Part shown: positions 63,701 to 64,000 of the stretch, one piece after another
How the letters are laid out: each line of letters starts with the position of its first letter
Numbering within the stretch: position 1 is the first letter of the stretch
Assembly (NCBI GenBank): GCA_000621985.1
Contig: JHWW01000001.1
Coordinates: 496,001 to 560,000, forward strand
Direction: 5' to 3'
Length of the DNA: 64,000 nucleotides
Source: Lachnospiraceae bacterium V9D3004
GTDB lineage: Bacteria > Bacillota > Clostridia > Lachnospirales > Lachnospiraceae
Notes under the pieces: generated by a model
The model's input: the letters and a program-made list of their open reading frames with translations, nothing else
Databases searched by the model: none
Told to the model about the DNA's origin: nothing
Program-made: the position numbers and the translations under genes

Positions 63701-64000
63701 TTAAGGGTTCAAAGACAGTATACTTTGACATCGTTGATGCTCCTATCCTTAAAGTAAGATATGACATGAAGTATTCTGACGGTAAAGTTAAGAATATGGC
63801 AGGAAACAGTGCATATGATGCTACTGTTAACGGACTTACGGAGGCTGATTTCACAACTGTAGGTAATACCGGAATCATGAAGCTTAATAATAACGGTTAC
63901 CTGTCAATTCCTAAGGGAGTTATCGATGACAATACTTTCACCGTAAGTATAGTTTGTGAGACTACCAAGGCAAATGATCAGTGGCTGTGGACATTCGGTA
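57715..64000 (+). CDS. Giant secreted GH43 glycosidase with LamG/Ig scaffold, 3' end outside window
   Basis: The frame opens at ATG 57715 and stays open to the end: at least 2095 residues. A signal peptide ends near residue 31 (RAWA/KEP). LamG-like domains lie at about 85-260, 350-550, 645-865 and 960-1160, separated by Big_4-like Ig domains (for example ITWKSSDMNVITDTGRI). Around 1350-1480 is a GH43-like fragment (SLHLAYSKDGEEYTAL). The main GH43 domain (about 1580-1910) has Asp1582 in RADPHIKYD, HVWAPEIHKI and acid Glu1782 in NEGPTILKHDG. An Ig-like segment and the start of a fifth LamG-like domain follow. Domain order suggests an arabinan- or xylan-acting cell-surface enzyme. The C-terminus, and any anchor, is not visible. 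Confidence 0.93.
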   Translation, partial: MSKKHLFRKGLSIVLSAAMLFTSLPADRAWAKEPEGEEDEVSEPDELCSLSFDDDDAETGEIDAGDAKAAAPAGFSLVKKTEGDAADEDDLALELNGTSQYIKLTDAYGDSLLAGKDEFVISMDYNNLDAAGAHWAFYAAPYEGKQEYPKENYLGMHLNGANINIERYYKGRNSATSSTFSCTAPSNNEWHHYDLVVREKTTILLKDGAIVGMKDSLSTITDMLGEEGIFQIGKANWGNGEFCKAQIDNFVIYDGIPSDISETVIASAKEKLAIAGADAVKDNIELPAYANGADITWASGNSEVIDDNGIIAELEEDTDTTLTATLSCGNFGKKATKDIPVKVLRYAPVSESLLAQYDFENSLKNATGGETDIAIPHKKQYESYDGYVSFEDGFSGNAVKTGEYGLRTGKKNLGDEFTVSLWAKSDGTLYTNEVLLMLGRGTKDDENWIAISGDDTAGYLKVWGNGGQLGHTNLFREKLTSNVWHNYVLVGTTGKITFYYDGVKIGEDTRSNNPLNGEIQEISLGVNPWGDQCFRGLIDEVKIYDAAARSKEIISAYNEAIVKNIADSYELDASAELHDDIVLPDKADNDVNITWKSSDMNVITDTGRITALSYDRETTLTATFTKGEAEAVKTFDVTVKGNDSVLCEMTFDGEDPLGNNSTVGGNKISKATYYKGGEEAEIDTVVRDGYGKALSLDGVAANAKYISVTGADGKSLLSGKDSFTISFDYNNHRDGTNWPFYVAPNANFQEYPKEYYIGACVSGGKFGIERYCNGRNSSGSSTLNTAFNNNEWHHYDIVVRDKGTYIFFDGKLAASRDSSTSIADILGENSIFQLGKANWSPGEYTQADIDNFVIYDGVKNSAAIQFIQNAKEEITISNPEMIDDDIILPTYINGADISWESSNEAIEVVEAEGKGKVTRGSENVEMTLTATISCGDFYAPEQKSFDVTVIKEGGTSIEDYLVGEYKFEDNLDNEVAAGDAAQPKQKFANNTYPDYTGTVKYEDGLSGKAVRVGDYGLKLNKNNIGKNFTVSMWVKPDGTYAQNQVMLYIGHHSPQKWVAASGSQSGTNKIKIWANGGVFGDNGHTTLYSPTINSGAWHNIVLVGTDGYVDAYYDGVKLSGNNRSNNPLDGVNQDIYIANNAWDALYSGLVDEVKVYRKNLNEQDILDAYNGYVAILNQNIVDETAEGYVLDVPEVLLSDITLPSKVNGVDVTWKSDTPGAITDAGVITRTDARQEATLTATFKKGEATKDKSFNVVIAASGKVEEVKAAKNAIRISTYIYKDIVLPSKGEYDTDITWQSSNTNILGNDGKIGAARPNTGEDNAEVTLTATVKSGEVSETREFDVRVMPKAYGYILGYIRGNNDRTGSLHLAYSKDGEEYTALNGNAGVLFAQINTNDGNKTLSTGIRFGGIGLFRNDDGLFGVVAPQGADSSSYYVYKSEDLLSFGPGKLLKSGDQDYDYYKNQYTSSALDASGIKLPEGATGTSSVMPVSKAEYEAIIKRFDVVKNTGIATDTLTNVTAKTEEDLPDVLPKTVKATYSDGSEAALNIKWDTDSMDMSKVGTYTLTGSVVPYDNPLIEQRADPHIKYDPDEEVYYFTASYPAYNNANNGYDRIILRKADSIQELGDAAGGKEKEITIWKAPSSGKMAKHVWAPEIHKIKGKWYVFFAAGNSDNIWAIRPYVLVCQNNDDPYDPDSWKNSSGEYEIHAATSKNNKYFNNMSLDMTYFEHNGKHYVIWADIIGQSALYMQEIDPKKPWEGISDKVICLTTPEFGWERDSERVNEGPTILKHDGKIFCAFSASGTGPEYCIGMLYADEDSDLMDASSWTKLGYPLLTSSDVPGEYGPGHNSFTVDADGNPVFVYHARSEECYKNECDWASSDPLYDPCRHARVKNVHWTEDGLPILKMSADEEIPEDKRKVSIEVTIQKDSAKDIEIAEITGYESSYVADGNKICPEIKVTYKGTELTKGTDYDVTYGANTEVGTKGSITVKAASDSGFKGSKTVYFDIVDAPILKVRYDMKYSDGKVKNMAGNSAYDATVNGLTEADFTTVGNTGIMKLNNNGYLSIPKGVIDDNTFTVSIVCETTKANDQWLWTFG

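Overview
The window looks like chromosomal DNA of an anaerobic, plant-polysaccharide-degrading Firmicute of the Lachnospiraceae, most like Butyrivibrio or Pseudobutyrivibrio. The evidence is AT-leaning DNA, strong AGGAGG-type ribosome binding sites, sigma-A promoters, a low-GC core gene set (clpC, radA, hslO) and many secreted glycoside hydrolases. Those hydrolases have Pro/Thr/Ala linkers and very basic C-terminal modules. The genus is an inference. Both ends of the window cut through a secreted-protein gene.

Region 1 (1-16891) is the most unusual part. Its core is a peptide-export locus of the NHLP/NHLM type: a short HlyD-like protein, an ABC transporter with an N-terminal C39 double-glycine peptidase, and a second ABC transporter. 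Upstream lie a 52-residue peptide with a double-glycine leader, a subtilisin-like protease whose start overlaps the peptide gene, and a tight gene run. That run encodes a STAS anti-anti-sigma-like protein, an ATP-grasp enzyme, a MATE transporter fused to an RsbW-like kinase domain, a GH3-family acyl-adenylating enzyme, a membrane SpoIIE-type phosphatase and a stand-alone RsbW-like kinase. A 4'-phosphopantetheinyl transferase faces the cluster. Export, possible adenylation chemistry and a complete partner-switching circuit without a visible sigma factor therefore sit in one locus.

Region 2 (16892-25592) starts with a near-perfect sigma-A promoter and a 155-nt imperfect palindrome. It continues with a co-oriented set: a Tim44-like zinc-ribbon protein, two hybrid histidine kinases (one ending in HPt, the other in a DegV lipid-binding domain) and a secreted Ig-like protein.

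Region 3 (25838-45420) is largely carbohydrate use: GH43-CBM6, an AraC regulator, GH31, a GH-A-like enzyme with Fn3-type repeats, a second GH43 and a DUF4038-type barrel protein. An LtaS-like enzyme, a GntR/ABC operon with a palindromic operator, and a purine permease with a structured leader are interspersed.

Region 4 (45442-57510) is mostly housekeeping and cell envelope: Nudix, methyltransferase, Hsp33, an SH3/glucosaminidase protein, a cohesin-like membrane protein, ClpC, a small conserved-looking protein, RadA, a small membrane protein and a broken Gfo/Idh/MocA oxidoreductase.

Region 5 (57715-64000) is a giant secreted GH43 protein with an internally duplicated LamG/Ig scaffold, still open at the window edge. 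I saw no rRNA, tRNA, CRISPR array, transposase or phage gene.
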